From NCBI GenBank assembly GCA_035649895.1, contig DASRIS010000162.1, positions 1 to 16,300 on the forward strand: a stretch of DNA of 16,300 bases, in the 5' to 3' direction. The position numbers and the translations under genes were made by a program. The notes beneath the pieces are model-generated. The model made no database searches. It was not told the DNA's origin and saw only the letters and a program-made list of their open reading frames with translations. The stretch is from DASSUC01 sp035649895 (GTDB lineage: Bacteria; Actinomycetota; Actinomycetes; Mycobacteriales; Micromonosporaceae). Positions 14,646-16,300 of this stretch are shown one piece after another (positions within the stretch are counted from its first letter, which is position 1; every line of letters begins with the position of its first letter).

Positions 14646-14849
14646 TCAGGAACTATTGCCATCGAGCGCCAGCTGCACGAGGTCGGCGACGTCCATGGTG
14701 GCGATGGCGCTGGCACCGTCGGCTGCGGCGCGGGTAGCGCCGTCCCAGCTCTGCTGCGGCATCCGGGCCAGCCGCAGCAGGGCGTCGAGGACCCCGGCCT
14801 GCCGGAACGTCTCGATCGGGACGGTGGCCAGCACCCGCCTGACCTCGTC
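14646..14849 (-). other. C-terminal docking domain of the upstream PKS subunit
   Basis: About 65 residues follow the ACP: a helical part (EVRRVLATVP, LDALLRLA) and a final helix around MDVADLVQLAL. This has the pattern of a class 1 PKS docking domain and would pair with the coiled coil at 14517-14618. Confidence 0.75.
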
Positions 14850-16300
14850 CTCGGCCACGTCGCCGCCGCCCGGCTCGGCCGGGCCCGCCTCGGTGTCCGG
14901 AACCAGCTCGCCGTGGAGATAGTCGACGAGCGCGGCCGGGGTGGGGTAGTCGAAGACGAGCGTGGAGGGCAGCCGCAGCCCGGTCGCGCCGTTCAGCCGG
15001 TTGCGCAGCTCGACCGCTGTCAGCGAGTCGAACCCGAGGTCCTTGAACGCCCGGTCGTCGTCGATGGTGTGCGGCGAGGCGTGGCTGAGCACGGTCGCGA
15101 CGTTCGTGCGTACCAGGTCCAGCAGCAGCTCCCGGCGGTCGGCGGCGGACCGGCCGGCGAGCCGCCGCGCCAGCGTCGCCCCGCCGGAGCCGTCGCCGCC
15201 GTCGGCGGTACGCCGGGCGGCCCGGACCAGGCCGCGGAACAGCGGCGGCAGCGGGCCGGAGCCGGCCTGGACGCGCAGCATGGCCGGGTCCAGCCGGACC
15301 GGGACCAGCAGCGGCTCGTCCACGGTGGCCGCGGCGTCGAACAGCGCGAGCCCCAGCTCGGTGGGGAGCGGCAGCACGCCGGTGCGCCGCACCCGGGCCC
15401 GGTCGCCGCTGTCCAGCTGCCCGGTCAGGCCGCTGTCCTGCGCCCAGTACCCCCACGCCAGCGAGGTCGCCGGCAGCCCGTCGCGGTGTCGCTGCTCGGC
15501 GAGGGCGTCGAGGAACGTGTTGGCGGCGGCGTAGTTGCCCTGCCCCGGCCCGCCGAACACGCCGGACGTGGACGAGTAGAGCGCGAACATGGCCAGGTCC
15601 CGGCCCTGGGTCAGCTCGTGCAGGTGCAGCGCGGCGTCGACCTTGGGGCGCAGCACCCGGTCCAGCTGGTCGCGGGTGAGCGAGGAGACCACCCCGTCGT
15701 CGAGGGCGCCCGCGGCGTGCACCACCCCGGTCAGGTTCGGGACCTCGTCGAGCAGGGCGGCGAGCGCGGCGCGGTCGGCCGTGTCACACGCCACGACCCG
15801 CGCCCGCGCACCGAGGCCGGCCAGCTCGGCGGCGAGCCCGGCCGCGCCGGGGGCGTCCGGCCCGCGCCGGCTGGCCAGCACCAGGTCGCGTACGCCGTGC
15901 GCGGTGACCAGGTGCCGGGCGAGCAGCCCGCCGAGCGTGCCGGTGCCGCCGGTGACCAGCACGGCACCGTCCGGGTCCAGCCGCGGCGGCAGGGTGAGCA
16001 CGATCTTGCCGACGTGCCGGGCCTGGCTCATGTGCCGCAGCGCCTCCGGCGCCCGCCGTACGTCCCAGGTGGTCACCGGCAGCGTGTGCACGGTCCCGGC
16101 CGCGAGCAGCCGCATCACCTCGGCGAGCAGCTCGCCGATCCGGTCGGGGCCGGCCTCGGGCAGGTCGAACGCGCGGTACGTGACACCGGGGTGGGCGGCG
16201 GCCACCGCCTCGGGGTCGCGGATGTCGGTCTTGCCCATCTCCACGAACCGCCCGCCGGGGCGCAGCAGTCCCAGCGATGCGTCCACGAACTGGCCGGCCA
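14646..16300 (-). CDS. Modular type I PKS, C-terminal part: ER-KR-ACP-docking (runs off right edge)
   Basis: This is the last 551 residues of a larger PKS subunit. From the window edge: the end of an enoylreductase (RPGGRFVEMGK, then HTLPVTTWDV and the closing QARHVGKIVLT); a ketoreductase with TGGTGTLGG, an LDD motif (GALDDGV, B-type), Phe instead of the A-type Trp, and Tyr/Asn in NYAAAN; an ACP with LGFDSLTAVEL; and a C-terminal helical docking domain ending in DVADLVQLAL. An ER implies a DH upstream, so this should be a fully reducing module that leaves a methylene. The start is outside the window. The stop lies 27 bases before the next PKS gene, and the two docking ends suggest direct hand-over of the chain. 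The gene is in operon with everything down to at least the FAD enzyme. Confidence 0.95.
   Translation of the reverse strand, partial: AGQFVDASLGLLRPGGRFVEMGKTDIRDPEAVAAAHPGVTYRAFDLPEAGPDRIGELLAEVMRLLAAGTVHTLPVTTWDVRRAPEALRHMSQARHVGKIVLTLPPRLDPDGAVLVTGGTGTLGGLLARHLVTAHGVRDLVLASRRGPDAPGAAGLAAELAGLGARARVVACDTADRAALAALLDEVPNLTGVVHAAGALDDGVVSSLTRDQLDRVLRPKVDAALHLHELTQGRDLAMFALYSSTSGVFGGPGQGNYAAANTFLDALAEQRHRDGLPATSLAWGYWAQDSGLTGQLDSGDRARVRRTGVLPLPTELGLALFDAAATVDEPLLVPVRLDPAMLRVQAGSGPLPPLFRGLVRAARRTADGGDGSGGATLARRLAGRSAADRRELLLDLVRTNVATVLSHASPHTIDDDRAFKDLGFDSLTAVELRNRLNGATGLRLPSTLVFDYPTPAALVDYLHGELVPDTEAGPAEPGGGDVAEDEVRRVLATVPIETFRQAGVLDALLRLARMPQQSWDGATRAAADGASAIATMDVADLVQLALDGNSS

Noticed and set aside
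1..16300. tRNA/rRNA genes, CRISPR arrays, insertion sequences, attachment sites
   Set aside because: No cloverleaf-like, spaced-repeat or transposase sequence was seen on reading either strand; no computed search could be run.

Overview
The window is very GC-rich DNA with G/C-ending codons, GTG starts and overlapping stop/start codons. This fits a high-GC actinomycete (Micromonospora- or Streptomyces-like); the genus cannot be fixed from the sequence. It covers the downstream end of a modular type I polyketide synthase (PKS) cluster and the unrelated DNA that flanks it.

Left flank (1-2790): the N-terminal 630 residues of a superfamily 1 (UPF1/AAA_11-like) helicase on the minus strand, running off the left edge. 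A divergent intergenic stretch follows, then a plus-strand DinB-like gene with a pentapeptide-type N-terminus, probably read from a leaderless transcript.

Tailoring block (2797-7884, all minus strand, so the order of transcription is right to left): a cytochrome P450, then an FAD-dependent monooxygenase that closely resembles the MonCI/Lsd18-type polyether epoxidases, then an aldo/keto reductase, and after a 320-base gap a second P450. The PKS, first P450 and FAD genes are joined by 4-base stop/start overlaps, so oxidation is genetically coupled to the assembly line.

PKS block (7881-16300, minus strand): the end of an upstream subunit (ER-KR-ACP plus C-terminal docking domain), a 27-base gap, then a 2245-residue subunit with the order docking-KS-AT-KR-ACP-KS. 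The last KS keeps its Cys-His-His triad, but its AT is cleanly missing: both AT-flanking linkers are present and the piece between them is about 290 residues shorter than in the first module. After the linker there is only a Pro/Glu-rich tail, with no ACP, docking domain or thioesterase. A terminal, divergent KS with an excised AT, followed at once by an epoxidase-like gene, is the most interesting feature here. One model is that the finished chain is passed to this KS and then to a separate ACP for oxidation before release, as has been proposed for polyether pathways (KSX/ACPX). A split module completed by a protein encoded elsewhere is the main alternative.

Working picture: a fully reducing module hands its chain through docking domains to a module that adds a branched (methylmalonyl- or ethylmalonyl-type) unit and leaves an A-type hydroxyl. 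The chain is then loaded on the terminal KS, and the FAD enzyme, two P450s and the reductase tailor it. The product cannot be named from this window.
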